A stretch of 64,000 nt of DNA from CALNYX01 sp942490925. Lineage in GTDB: Bacteria > Chlamydiota > Chlamydiia > Chlamydiales > JAAKFR01. The notes under the pieces were generated by a model, which saw only the letters and a program-made list of their open reading frames with translations, had not been told where the DNA came from and did no database searches. The position numbers and the translations under genes were made by a program. Where the stretch lies: the NCBI GenBank assembly GCA_942490925.1, contig CALNYX010000017.1:310001-374000 (forward strand), in the 5' to 3' direction. Positions 7,556 to 15,864 of the stretch are shown here, one piece after another; the stretch's first letter is position 1, and every line of letters begins with the position of its first letter.

Positions 7556-9296
7556 AACTAGCAGACAATCAGAGTGGCAGCTCGATATCGGAGCGAATTA
7601 TCGCGGAAATGGTGTCACTACCTTCCGTGTTTGGGCGCCGCGCCATCTTTCTATGCACCTCGAGCTTGAAAATGGTGATGTCCATGCTATGCTCAAAGAG
7701 TCCAATGGCTATTTTTCAATCGAAGTTGATGCTGTGAGCCCTGGGGATCTCTACTCCTACCGCCTTGAAAATGGTCTTAAACGTCCCGATCCCGTTTCAC
7801 GCTCCCTGCCTCGCGGCGTACATGGCCCCACCCAAATTATCGATCCCAACAGTTTTACCTGGCACGATCAGCAGTGGGAGGGAATCAGACTTGCTGATGC
7901 CGTCATCTATGAGTTGCATATCGGAACCTTCACACCCGAGGGAACCTTTGAAGCAGTGATTGATAAACTCGACTACCTGCTTGATCTTGGCGTAAACATG
8001 ATTGAGATCATGCCCGTTGCCCAGTTTCCTGGAAAATGGAATTGGGGATACGATGGCGTTGCGCTCTATGCTCCCGCACATAGCTACGGCGGTGCCAAGG
8101 GACTGCGCTACCTCATTGATGCCTGCCATCAGAAGGGGATGGCCGTCTGTCTTGATGTTGTCTACAATCACCTCGGCCCCGAAGGTAATTACCTCGGTGA
8201 GTTTGGCTACTATTTTCATGAAAGGTACCATACACCGTGGGGACAAGCCTTCAACTACGATGGTGCCTACTCAGATGATGTACGCCACTACATCATTCAA
8301 AACGCCCTCTACTGGGCACGTGAATACCACATCGACGCCCTCAGGCTTGATGCGGTGCATGGGATCTATGATTTTAGTGCCGAACATGTCCTGCCCGAGC
8401 TTGCTTCGCAGATTGATATCCCCCTGATTGCTGAATGCGATCTCAATGATTCCAAAGTTGTTCGTCCCATCAAAGAGGGTGGATGGGGACTTGCAGCTGT
8501 CTGGAATGATGACTTTCACCACGCGCTGCACACAGCTGTTAGTGGTGAACAACATGTCTACTATCAAGATTTTGATGGCCTGCCTGATCTAGCCAAAGCC
8601 GTCTCCGATGGATTTGTCTATGATGGGTGCTACTCCCACTTCCGCAAAAAGAAACATGGCACACCAGCCGACGAAGTTCCCTACAATTGCTTTTTGGCCT
8701 ACAGCCAAAACCACGATCAAATTGGTAACCGTCCTTTCGGTGAGCGTCTCCACACACTCGTTTCTCCTCAAAGAAAACAAGCAGCAGCCTGTTTAGGTCT
8801 TCTTTCACCCTTCATTCCCATGCTTTTTATGGGAGAAGAGTATGGGGAGAAAGCCCCTTTTGAGTACTTTGTTGATTATAGTGATGAACAGCTCATGCGC
8901 GCGATTTATGAAGGAAGACAAAGAGAGTTTCACTGTGAGAACATGCCTTTTCCTGGCAAAGAGTCCTTCACACAATCCAAGCTCACTTGGGAGCAAGACA
9001 AAACCCTCTTGACCCTCTATAAAAAACTCATTGCGATTCGTAAAGCCTACAGTCCAAAAGAGGGGCTAGCGATTGGGGAGGCCTTGACCTACGTCGACAC
9101 CGATTGGATTGCTTGGGAGTATCCGACGGAGAAAGGGCCATGGCTTGGCATTTTTTGCTACCTTGGCCAGGGAAAAAAAGAGTTGGTGCTTCCTTTTGAG
9201 CATGTAGAAAATAGAGAGCTTCTTCTCAGTACACAAGAGATTTCCCTCTCGTCAACTATTTATTTTACTTTAGAAACCGCGCTCGTTGTAGTATAA
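7545..9296 (+). CDS. treZ: Maltooligosyltrehalose trehalohydrolase (no standard start codon)
   Basis: This enzyme releases trehalose from the product of TreY. The GH13 catalytic residues are present (numbered from 7545): Asp269 in ALRLDAVHG, Glu297 in LIAECDLND and Asp391 in SQNHDQIGNR. The first ATG in frame is at 7653 (547 codons), but the frame stays open back to 7533 and encodes GVTTFRVWAP, the conserved start of the N-terminal CBM48-like domain. That stretch has no ATG, GTG or TTG; ATC 7542 or ATA 7545, overlapping the treY stop at 7553-7555, are the only plausible initiators. I give 7545 on that basis (about 583 residues, usual family size); the start is uncertain. Confidence 0.85.
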   Translation: MKVETSRQSEWQLDIGANYRGNGVTTFRVWAPRHLSMHLELENGDVHAMLKESNGYFSIEVDAVSPGDLYSYRLENGLKRPDPVSRSLPRGVHGPTQIIDPNSFTWHDQQWEGIRLADAVIYELHIGTFTPEGTFEAVIDKLDYLLDLGVNMIEIMPVAQFPGKWNWGYDGVALYAPAHSYGGAKGLRYLIDACHQKGMAVCLDVVYNHLGPEGNYLGEFGYYFHERYHTPWGQAFNYDGAYSDDVRHYIIQNALYWAREYHIDALRLDAVHGIYDFSAEHVLPELASQIDIPLIAECDLNDSKVVRPIKEGGWGLAAVWNDDFHHALHTAVSGEQHVYYQDFDGLPDLAKAVSDGFVYDGCYSHFRKKKHGTPADEVPYNCFLAYSQNHDQIGNRPFGERLHTLVSPQRKQAAACLGLLSPFIPMLFMGEEYGEKAPFEYFVDYSDEQLMRAIYEGRQREFHCENMPFPGKESFTQSKLTWEQDKTLLTLYKKLIAIRKAYSPKEGLAIGEALTYVDTDWIAWEYPTEKGPWLGIFCYLGQGKKELVLPFEHVENRELLLSTQEISLSSTIYFTLETALVVV

Positions 9297-9297
9297 T
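9270..9297 (+). promoter_or_regulatory. Sigma-66/70-type promoter for the Inc-like gene
   Basis: TTAGAA (9270-9275), a 16-bp spacer and TATAAT (9292-9297) lie over the end of treZ. They give a leader of about 25 nt with AGAGG before the ATG at 9330. Confidence 0.5.
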
Positions 9298-9329
9298 ACC
9301 TTTAAGTTTTCTTAACATAAGAGGTATTT

Positions 9330-9803
9330 ATGTCAGTGCTAGCAGATGCTCCTCCAACCTATAGTCAGGCCATACAGGAGGGCGCAGGGCAGCAACAGCA
9401 GTATTATCAAACTCCACATACTGGTGCTTATCAGGGCTCTAAATGGAACTTTTCAAGTTGTCTAGACTCACGGGTCACTCAAATTGCAGTTAGTCTATTA
9501 CTCGTTGCAGGGGCAGCAACTGCTGCCTATTTCCTTCTCTCAAATGGTTTTGGTCGCCTTGATGTTGCTGTCACAAGTATGGAAGTATTTGTTGGCGCCA
9601 CATTAGCCGCTATGGGTCTTGTTTATGCACTTGTAGCAGTTGGAAATACCTATCTTGCAGCTACTTCAGCTTGTTGTGCTAAAAGTAGTGAAGGACGTAA
9701 AGCATTCATAGCTGCGCAGGTCGGCTTGAGTGTAGCGGCTCCACTAGCTGCAGTTCCAGCGGTACTCTATTTTGGATTTTGCAGTGCTATCAGCAGACGC
9801 TAA
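9330..9803 (+). CDS. Inc-like membrane protein with an N-terminal PPxY motif
   Basis: The 157-residue protein has a 45-residue hydrophilic N terminus rich in Gln and Tyr, then three hydrophobic stretches at about 48-72, 84-110 and 125-152, with a short Cys-rich loop (SACCAKS). There is no signal peptide. Paired hydrophobic segments without a cleavable signal are the hallmark by which chlamydial Inc proteins, type III-secreted into the inclusion membrane, are predicted. Residues 8-11 are PPTY (DAPPTYSQAI), which matches the PPxY ligand of host WW domains. It has its own promoter and RBS and overlaps the convergent RluA-type gene by 14 bp. Function is inferred only; no homologue is recognised. 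Confidence 0.6.
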   Translation: MSVLADAPPTYSQAIQEGAGQQQQYYQTPHTGAYQGSKWNFSSCLDSRVTQIAVSLLLVAGAATAAYFLLSNGFGRLDVAVTSMEVFVGATLAAMGLVYALVAVGNTYLAATSACCAKSSEGRKAFIAAQVGLSVAAPLAAVPAVLYFGFCSAISRR

Positions 9804-10599
9804 GTCCAAGTTTTTTGAAAGATTTAGGGGGAGGGGCTGAAAAGCTCATCTCCTTTTCTGTAAAAGGGTGCTTGAAGCTGAGCTTCTTGGCATGTAAGCC
9901 AAGACGTTTGATGGGGTTTGTCAAAGCATCATACCGCGCATCTCCAATAATTGGATGGCCAGCTTCACGGCAATGAACGCGTATCTGATGCTTTCTTCCT
10001 GTTTCAAGGGTCACGCTTAAAAATGAAAACTTGGCTGAAACGCGATCCCGTTTGAAGTGGGTAATCGCATCACGCCCTTCATCAGAAACAATGACATTGA
10101 AGTTCTCGAGCTCTTCAAGTTTACTCTGCCAGGTTCCACTCTCTTCTTTCACTCGCCCTTCAACAATGGCGGCGTATTCACGCTGCAGTGCGTGCGCGCC
10201 AAACATTTCGGCTAAGCGGTGTTTCGCATCAAGGCCACGCGCAAAAAGTAGAACACCAGAAGCTTCTTGGTCGAGTCGGTGCACTGCAAAGATCGCAGTC
10301 GATTTGAAATGATCACGCAGTAAAGAAAGGGCACTATCTTCGGGTTTATCAGCTGGAACGCTGAGTAGGTGAGCGGGTTTATTGATGACAATCAACCAAC
10401 GGTCTGAGTAGAGAATGGGGAATGGTCCTGGAACTTCTTTCTGTCCAAGGGTGACAACTTGCCCCTCTTCAATGAAGGCTTTGGTATGGGGTTTGCCATC
10501 AACATAGATGCGACCCCACTTAATCCAACTCTTAAGTGTTCGCTTTGAACTTTCGGGATATTGTTGACACAGAATGTCAATAAGAGGTTGTTTTGGCAC
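9790..10599 (-). CDS. RluA-family 23S rRNA/tRNA pseudouridine synthase
   Basis: A 269-residue pseudouridine synthase with an N-terminal S4 RNA-binding domain (about 1-60, SWIKWGRIYVDGK) followed by the RluA catalytic domain. The catalytic aspartate sits in HRLDQEASGV (near residue 108), and the C-terminal motif GRKHQIRVH is complete. RluC/RluD-type enzymes modify uridines in 23S rRNA; the exact target cannot be told. Its start overlaps the end of the upstream membrane-protein gene by 23 bp, so the two are likely co-transcribed. Confidence 0.85.
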   Translation of the reverse strand: MPKQPLIDILCQQYPESSKRTLKSWIKWGRIYVDGKPHTKAFIEEGQVVTLGQKEVPGPFPILYSDRWLIVINKPAHLLSVPADKPEDSALSLLRDHFKSTAIFAVHRLDQEASGVLLFARGLDAKHRLAEMFGAHALQREYAAIVEGRVKEESGTWQSKLEELENFNVIVSDEGRDAITHFKRDRVSAKFSFLSVTLETGRKHQIRVHCREAGHPIIGDARYDALTNPIKRLGLHAKKLSFKHPFTEKEMSFSAPPPKSFKKLGLSVC

Positions 10600-10936
10600 G
10601 TTTTTTTGCTACTAGGGTGAAGAACCAGTTAATAAAGCCGAGCACAAGCGCAAAAGCGATCGCCCAGAGGAAATTTGTAATGGCAAAGCCAGGAACGACT
10701 AGGCTGACAAGCCAGACCATGAGTCCCATAATAACAAAAGAGAAGAGGCCGAGTGTTAAGACGTTGATCGGAAGGGTCAAAATAAAGATAATCGGGCGTA
10801 AGATGCTATTGGCTACACCGAGGATCACAGCGACAGCAAGGGCTGTTTTAAAGCTTGCGACTTCAATGCCTGGTAAAATTTGTCCTGCCACAATGACGGC
10901 GAGGGTGGTTAGCAAGAGGTTGATCAAAAACAACAT
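10577..10936 (-). CDS. Phage holin family 4 / YvlD-like small membrane protein
   Basis: A 119-residue protein made almost entirely of four hydrophobic helices, with the family signature ANSILRPIIFILTLPINVLTLGLF near residues 42-64 (given here in part: SILRPIIFILTLP). YvlD/DUF360-type proteins are widespread inner-membrane proteins of unknown role; the holin label is historical. It reads into the RluA-type gene. Its ATG abuts the ATG of the divergent methyltransferase (CATATG at 10934-10939). Confidence 0.7.
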   Translation of the reverse strand: MLFLINLLLTTLAVIVAGQILPGIEVASFKTALAVAVILGVANSILRPIIFILTLPINVLTLGLFSFVIMGLMVWLVSLVVPGFAITNFLWAIAFALVLGFINWFFTLVAKKRAKTTSY

Positions 10937-11425
10937 ATGCCCTTTTTACTCCTATTTATTATCAGTTGCCTAGCAATTATAACTTTAGTTGGCTTTTCTG
11001 TATATTACGGGATTTCACCGATGCCTTCTAATCGAAAAGCGGTGCGCGCAATCTTGCAACAAATCCCAAAAGGTTTTGAAGGAAAGATTTATGATTTGGG
11101 TTCTGGATGGGGGACGCTTGCTTGGAGCTGTGCGCGTCATTGCCCAAAAGCTGAAGTTATAGGCTTTGAAATTTCGCCGATTCCTTGGCTGGTTTCAAAA
11201 TTTTTTTTGCGTAAAAATCTACGTTTTGTAAGGAAAGATTTTCTAAAAATGTCCTTGGAAGAGGCTGATTTGGTTGTTTGCTATCTCTATCCTGGAGGGA
11301 TGGAGAAGTTGCGGGGCGCTAAAGGGTGGATGATAAGTAATACGTTTGCGCTTCCTGGAAGGGAGGCTGCTGAGGTTGTCCCAATTGGAGATCTTTTCAA
11401 CTCTAAATTGTATATCTATGACTGA
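10937..11425 (+). CDS. Membrane-anchored FAM173-like SAM-dependent methyltransferase
   Basis: A 162-residue protein with one N-terminal membrane helix (about 2-26) and a small class I methyltransferase fold. The SAM-binding motif I is KIYDLGSGWGTL, followed by VIGFEISPIPWLVSKFF, RKDFLKMSLEEADLVVCYLYP and MISNTFALPG. This order matches the FAM173/ATPSCK-type lysine methyltransferase family, whose mitochondrial members methylate membrane ATP synthase subunits; whether that holds here is unknown. The start codon directly abuts the divergent gene's start, leaving no separate leader. The 3' end overlaps adk by 10 bp. Confidence 0.65.
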   Translation: MPFLLLFIISCLAIITLVGFSVYYGISPMPSNRKAVRAILQQIPKGFEGKIYDLGSGWGTLAWSCARHCPKAEVIGFEISPIPWLVSKFFLRKNLRFVRKDFLKMSLEEADLVVCYLYPGGMEKLRGAKGWMISNTFALPGREAAEVVPIGDLFNSKLYIYD

Positions 11426-12069
11426 ATAGCGGTTTCAATCGCTTCGGCGACTTTCTCTTGGGGCTGGGTGCCGTCAACAATGGTGAGGCGATCGCTTTTG
11501 CGGTAGTACTTGAGTAGTGGCTCTGTCTTCTCATGGTAGATACTCAAGCGGTAGTCAAGCACTTGCTTGGTATCATCTGTACGTTGGATGAGTTCTGACC
11601 CACAAACATCACAGATACCTTCCTGTTTAGGGGGAGCATACTTAGGATGATATGAGGCGCTACACTTGCTGCAAATCAGGCGCTCTAGGATGCGATCAGC
11701 AATCTCTTCGTCTGGCACTGCAATGTTGAGTACAAAAGGTTCAATGCCAAACATCTTGAGGTATTTATCAAGAGTCTTGGCTTGTCCTTTCGTGCGAGGG
11801 ACGCCATCGAGGATAAATCCTTTCTTGCAGTCGGGCTGCGTGATGCGCTTGGCAAGAATATCTAAGATGAGTTTATCTGGGGGAAATTTCCCCTGTGTGA
11901 CGTAGGCTTCGAGTTTTTTGCCCAGTTCGCTCTGTTGAGAGATCTGCTCTCTGATCAGATCACCGGTGGCAACTTGGGGCCAACCATATTTTGCGTTGAG
12001 TCTCTGTGCTTGGGTTCCCTTTCCACAACCTGGAGGGCCCATCAAGATAATAATGATTGGTTTTGCCAT
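11416..12069 (-). CDS. adk: Adenylate kinase
   Basis: Catalyses ATP + AMP = 2 ADP. The 217-residue protein has the P-loop GPPGCGKGT at residues 10-18, the AMP-binding ATGDLIRE, and a long LID with four cysteines (CSKC and CDVC), the zinc-binding type. The usual DGFPRT motif reads DGVPRT here, a Phe to Val change next to the AMP site. The length is usual for long-form bacterial adenylate kinases. It is transcribed alone, convergent with the methyltransferase. Confidence 0.95.
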   Translation of the reverse strand: MAKPIIIILMGPPGCGKGTQAQRLNAKYGWPQVATGDLIREQISQQSELGKKLEAYVTQGKFPPDKLILDILAKRITQPDCKKGFILDGVPRTKGQAKTLDKYLKMFGIEPFVLNIAVPDEEIADRILERLICSKCSASYHPKYAPPKQEGICDVCGSELIQRTDDTKQVLDYRLSIYHEKTEPLLKYYRKSDRLTIVDGTQPQEKVAEAIETAIQS

Positions 12070-12108
12070 AGGCCGACTTTTATGCCGGAAGTGAGAATTT
12101 CAGACAAT

Positions 12109-12534
12109 TCATTTTTGCGTTCTATTTTGCTTTCCCTCAACAGCAATAGCCATGAAGAGAAAAAAACCGATTACAATAAAGCCAATGGTTGAGCACATCG
12201 GAATGGTGATTGGGCCTAGAATGGAGACTTTATCAGCGCAACTTGGACCAGAACCGCACATGTTGATAGGGTTCCAGCCAGGAATTTCCTGAATGCCAAT
12301 CTGATAGAGAGCAAAGCAAAAGCCAATGATCACTTGGGGTAGGGTATAGCGCGCAATGCCTAAAAAACCACGATAAGCGCCTAAGCCAAGGAGAATAATA
12401 AGGGGGAAGAGGCAGATGCGTTGGTACCAGCAGAGGTGGCACGGTTCTAAATTACGGATATCACTGTAGTAAAGACTGCAAAGGGTTGCAAAGCAGGCAA
12501 CAAGCCATGCAATGTAGAGGCTATAACGTTTCAT
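12109..12534 (-). CDS. dsbB: DsbB-type disulfide bond formation protein
   Basis: An inner-membrane protein of about 141 residues with four membrane helices. It carries both DsbB cysteine pairs: PCHLCWYQR in the first periplasmic loop and a second pair in MCGSGPSC. It re-oxidises the partner thioredoxin-fold oxidase and passes electrons to quinone. I set the start at 12534 because this ATG overlaps the TGA of the upstream dsbA gene (ATGA) and gives MKRYSLYIAW. A longer frame to 12561 exists but would run further into dsbA. Confidence 0.85.
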   Translation of the reverse strand: MKRYSLYIAWLVACFATLCSLYYSDIRNLEPCHLCWYQRICLFPLIILLGLGAYRGFLGIARYTLPQVIIGFCFALYQIGIQEIPGWNPINMCGSGPSCADKVSILGPITIPMCSTIGFIVIGFFLFMAIAVEGKQNRTQK

Positions 12535-13226
12535 CAGTGGCCTCCTGCATGGTCTAGACATTTCTGAATAAGTTCACTAATCTGATCAAAGGTGATCTCT
12601 TGCACTTCAATGCCATTGACATAGATGGTTGGTGTTGAAATTGTGCCGCCCATGATCTTAGCGCCATAAGCAGTGTTTTGCCGGATTTTAGAGCGGTAAA
12701 CTTCTTTATCGACACACTTTTTGAGTTTTTCAAGATTAATGGCTGGACTCGCATCTTTGGCAAACTCTAAAAGCTGCTCAGTTGAAGCCCAATCTGAATA
12801 TTCATCTGGCTGATGTTCATAGAGGTAATCAAAGTAGGTGAAATAGAGATCATCGTTAGGATAGAGCGGATCTCCATGGTAGACGCATAAAAGTGCAACA
12901 GCTGCGGGCATGGAGCCGGGTAAAAACGAAACGGGTATAACGGTGTAGCGAATTTTATTGGTGTCGATGAATGTTTCTTTGATTTTTGGGAAAATCTGCA
13001 GGTTAAAATCACGGCAGTTTGAGCATTTTGGTTCTTCAAAGAGAACAACATGGACTGGCGCTTTAGTATAGCCGATCGTTGGCTGCCCTTTGGTATTGAT
13101 TGGGATCGAGTCGGGAAGTTTAGGGCTGAGCACAAAGCTACCAACAACCAGCAGGCAGATGAATACAAGTGCTGTAACGACGACCAAAATTTTTGGGGGA
13201 CGGACTTCCTCGGACATGTCCTTCAT
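12534..13226 (-). CDS. Membrane-anchored DsbA-family thiol oxidoreductase
   Basis: A 230-residue protein with an uncleaved N-terminal anchor (about 13-33) and a periplasmic thioredoxin fold. The active site is CSNC in EEPKCSNCRDF, with the cis-proline loop STPTIYVNG near residue 195. It belongs to the DsbA/DsbG-like group and is paired with dsbB by a 4-bp overlap, so oxidation of secreted cysteine-rich proteins (in chlamydiae, outer-envelope proteins) is the likely role. An internal ATG three codons in could also be the start. Confidence 0.85.
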   Translation of the reverse strand: MKDMSEEVRPPKILVVVTALVFICLLVVGSFVLSPKLPDSIPINTKGQPTIGYTKAPVHVVLFEEPKCSNCRDFNLQIFPKIKETFIDTNKIRYTVIPVSFLPGSMPAAVALLCVYHGDPLYPNDDLYFTYFDYLYEHQPDEYSDWASTEQLLEFAKDASPAINLEKLKKCVDKEVYRSKIRQNTAYGAKIMGGTISTPTIYVNGIEVQEITFDQISELIQKCLDHAGGH

Positions 13227-13256
13227 TTTACAAAGTTCAACAAAAAAAATGTATGA

Positions 13257-13664
13257 TTATTCGTCGTTTGAACGAGGAATTTTTCTAAGGCTCTTTTTTT
13301 CAGATAGATGACGTTTATCAGCGACGAGCTTTTGCTGAGAGCGTCTGGAGCGTCGTTTTTTTTGCTGGCGAATTTTGGCAGCCTCTTTCTCTTTGCTTGT
13401 CTTTTCGTTGAGAAGTTTTTTCTCGAGCCGTTCACACAAGCTTTGCAGGGCGCGGTAGCGATTGAGTTCACGTGAACGCTCACGGCCACACTTCACTTCA
13501 GTCCCTGTCGGTTTATGTTTGATATAGACAGTCGAGGCGGTTTTGTTGATCTTTTGTCCACCTGGACCTGAGCCTAGGATGTACTTAGTTGTCAGGTCTT
13601 TAGATGTGATAGAGAGGCGTTCCATTCGTTTATGAAGCGCCTCCCATTTCTCTTTAGAAATCAT
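13257..13664 (-). CDS. Class I release factor-like GGQ protein (ArfB/C12orf65 type)
   Basis: A 135-residue protein with the peptidyl-tRNA hydrolysis motif GSGPGGQKINKT at about residues 31-42 and a very basic C-terminal tail (QQKKRRSRRSQQK). It lacks the codon-recognition domain of RF1/RF2. Proteins of this build (ArfB/YaeJ, mitochondrial C12orf65) rescue stalled ribosomes by hydrolysing peptidyl-tRNA. The ATG overlaps the tkt stop (ATGA), so the two are coupled. Confidence 0.8.
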   Translation of the reverse strand: MISKEKWEALHKRMERLSITSKDLTTKYILGSGPGGQKINKTASTVYIKHKPTGTEVKCGRERSRELNRYRALQSLCERLEKKLLNEKTSKEKEAAKIRQQKKRRSRRSQQKLVADKRHLSEKKSLRKIPRSNDE

Positions 13665-15754
13665 GTTTTTACACGTTGCAGTAGCCCTTTAGCTTGTGAA
13701 ATCACATTGTCGAGTGTAAAGCCGAATTTTTTCAAGAGTTCTTTGAGTGGCGCCGATGCTCCAAAGGTATGCATCCCAATACAATGTCCATCTAAACCGA
13801 CATAGCGCTCCCATCCAAATGTGGAGGCTTGCTCAACTGAGATACGCGCTTTAACCTCTGGAGGCAAGACTTGATTGCGGTAGCTTTCATCTTGCTGTTC
13901 AAAGATTTCCCAGCACGGCATGCTAACAACGCGACACTTGATGCCCTCTTTTGTCAGCTGCTCATAAGCCTCGATACAGAGGGCAATTTCACTACCCGTG
14001 CCTATCAAGATGACATCAGGTTTTCCATCTTTTGCATCTGCAAGGACATAGGCGCCTTGATGAACGCCTTTAGCTGAGCTATATTTAGAACGATCAAGGG
14101 TTGGTAGGTTTTGACGACTGAGGATTAGGATTGTTGGTTCATGTCGCAATTGTGCAACGTAGCGCCAACATTCAAGCACCTCATTAGCATCGCCAGGACG
14201 CATCGTATTAACACCTGGAATAGCACGTAATGAGGCAAGATGCTCGACAGGTTGGTGTGTCGGGCCATCTTCTCCAACACCGATCGAGTCGTGTGTAAAG
14301 ATGTAGATCACAGGAATTTCCATCAACGCTGCCAACCGAATTGTTGGACGACAGTAATCGCTGAAAATCAAAAAGCCTGATCCAAAGGGGCGCAATTTAC
14401 TCAACGAGAGTCCATTGAGAATTGAACCCATTGCGTGTTCACGAATTCCAAAATGGAAGTTACGACCGCGATGGTTCCCAGGAAGAAAATCACCTGCTTT
14501 GTCAAAGGTCAAACGGGTTTTGGTAGAAGGGGCGAGATCGGCAGCGCCACCTAACATCCAGGGGATGTGCTCAGCGAGCTGGTTAAGCACTTGCCCAGAT
14601 GAAGCGCGTGAAGCAATTCCTTTTGCATCGGCAGGAAATTCTTTCAATCCTTGATCCCACCCTTGAGGCAATTGACGGTGTTGCATCTTGTAGAGCTCGT
14701 CAGCGAGTTCAGGATACTGTTTTTGGTAGGCATCAAAAAGTTCAAACCACTCATCGCGCAAGGCTTTACCACGCTTTCCAATTCCATTTTTAAAGGTATC
14801 ATAGACCCCATCAGGCACGAGGAATTTCGCATCTTCAGGCCAACCATAATTCTGTTTGGTCAAGCGGATTTCCTCTTCTCCAAGTGGTTCTCCATGCGCT
14901 GCATGGGTATCTTGTTTGTGAGGAGAGCCATAACCGATATGGCTATCGACAATGATGAGCGTGGGGCGATCTGTTGTCTTCTCAAAGGTGTCGAATGCAC
15001 GCTCTAACATATGTAAATCATTGGCATCACCAACACGTTGAACATTCCAACCATAACCGAGAAAGCGTGTGGCGACATCTTCCGAAAAGGCGAGATCTGT
15101 GCTCCCTTCAATCGTGATGTGGTTGTTGTCATAGACCCAGCAGAGATTGGAAAGTTTGAGGTGGCCAGCAATCGAAGCGGCTTCCCCAGTGACACCTTCC
15201 ATCATATCTCCATCACCACAGGTGACAAAGACATTGTAGCCAAACATGTCGAAGTCAGGTTTATTGAAATGTTCTTTCATCCAATGGCTGGCAATCGCTA
15301 TGCCAACACTTGTTGCAACCCCTTGACCAAGCGGTCCTGTTGTTGTTTCAATTCCAGAAGTCCAACGATATTCGGGATGACCTGGACATTTGCTGTCGAG
15401 CTGACGGAAATTTTTGATGTCATCGAGAGTTACAGAGAGCGAACCTAAAGTTTCGTACTTTTCATTGACGGATTTTACACCTGTTAGATGGAGCATCGAG
15501 TAGAGAAGCATTGAGGCATGTCCACCACTGAGGACAAAGCGGTCGCGATTTGGCCAAACGGGATCTTGAGGATCGAAGCGTAAGAAACGTTGCCAGATAC
15601 AATAGGCGACAGGAGCAAGAGCCATCGGCGTACCGGGATGGCCAGAATTAGCTGCTTGTACAGCATCCATTGATAAAGTTCGAATCGTATTGATCGCAAG
15701 TTCATCCTCTTTGAGTTTTGCTGGATTTAACGATGTGTCTTTAATTTCAGTCAT
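13661..15754 (-). CDS. tkt: Transketolase
   Basis: A thiamine-diphosphate enzyme that moves two-carbon units between sugar phosphates in the non-oxidative pentose phosphate pathway. The protein shows ANSGHPGTPMALAP near the N terminus, the ThDP motif GDGDMMEGVTGEA, and the pyrimidine-domain FREHAM-like sequence GIREHAMGSI. I chose the ATG at 15754 (MTEIKDTSLNP, 697 residues) because AAGAAGGGG precedes it; an upstream ATG at 15805 adds 17 unlikely residues. It is followed, with an ATGA overlap, by the GGQ gene. It supplies the same pathway as zwf and pgl at 56-59 kb. Confidence 0.93.
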   Translation of the reverse strand: MTEIKDTSLNPAKLKEDELAINTIRTLSMDAVQAANSGHPGTPMALAPVAYCIWQRFLRFDPQDPVWPNRDRFVLSGGHASMLLYSMLHLTGVKSVNEKYETLGSLSVTLDDIKNFRQLDSKCPGHPEYRWTSGIETTTGPLGQGVATSVGIAIASHWMKEHFNKPDFDMFGYNVFVTCGDGDMMEGVTGEAASIAGHLKLSNLCWVYDNNHITIEGSTDLAFSEDVATRFLGYGWNVQRVGDANDLHMLERAFDTFEKTTDRPTLIIVDSHIGYGSPHKQDTHAAHGEPLGEEEIRLTKQNYGWPEDAKFLVPDGVYDTFKNGIGKRGKALRDEWFELFDAYQKQYPELADELYKMQHRQLPQGWDQGLKEFPADAKGIASRASSGQVLNQLAEHIPWMLGGAADLAPSTKTRLTFDKAGDFLPGNHRGRNFHFGIREHAMGSILNGLSLSKLRPFGSGFLIFSDYCRPTIRLAALMEIPVIYIFTHDSIGVGEDGPTHQPVEHLASLRAIPGVNTMRPGDANEVLECWRYVAQLRHEPTILILSRQNLPTLDRSKYSSAKGVHQGAYVLADAKDGKPDVILIGTGSEIALCIEAYEQLTKEGIKCRVVSMPCWEIFEQQDESYRNQVLPPEVKARISVEQASTFGWERYVGLDGHCIGMHTFGASAPLKELLKKFGFTLDNVISQAKGLLQRVKT

Positions 15755-15864
15755 ATTGGCCCCTTCTTTTTTTCTCATCCTCATGGAAGGAAACAATTTT
15801 ATCAAGACAACTATAGAATTTTTTTTAGACTATTGCTAGGATGACAAAAAAAGAAGGGGGAAGT

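Noticed and set aside
7797..8567. Long open frames on the minus strand inside treZ (149 and 98 codons)
   Set aside because: They lie wholly inside a well-supported GH13 gene with intact catalytic motifs and look like codon-bias shadows.
9978..10312. 93-codon plus-strand frame antisense to the RluA-type gene
   Set aside because: Ser/Arg-rich text typical of an antisense shadow; the opposite strand has the complete catalytic motif.
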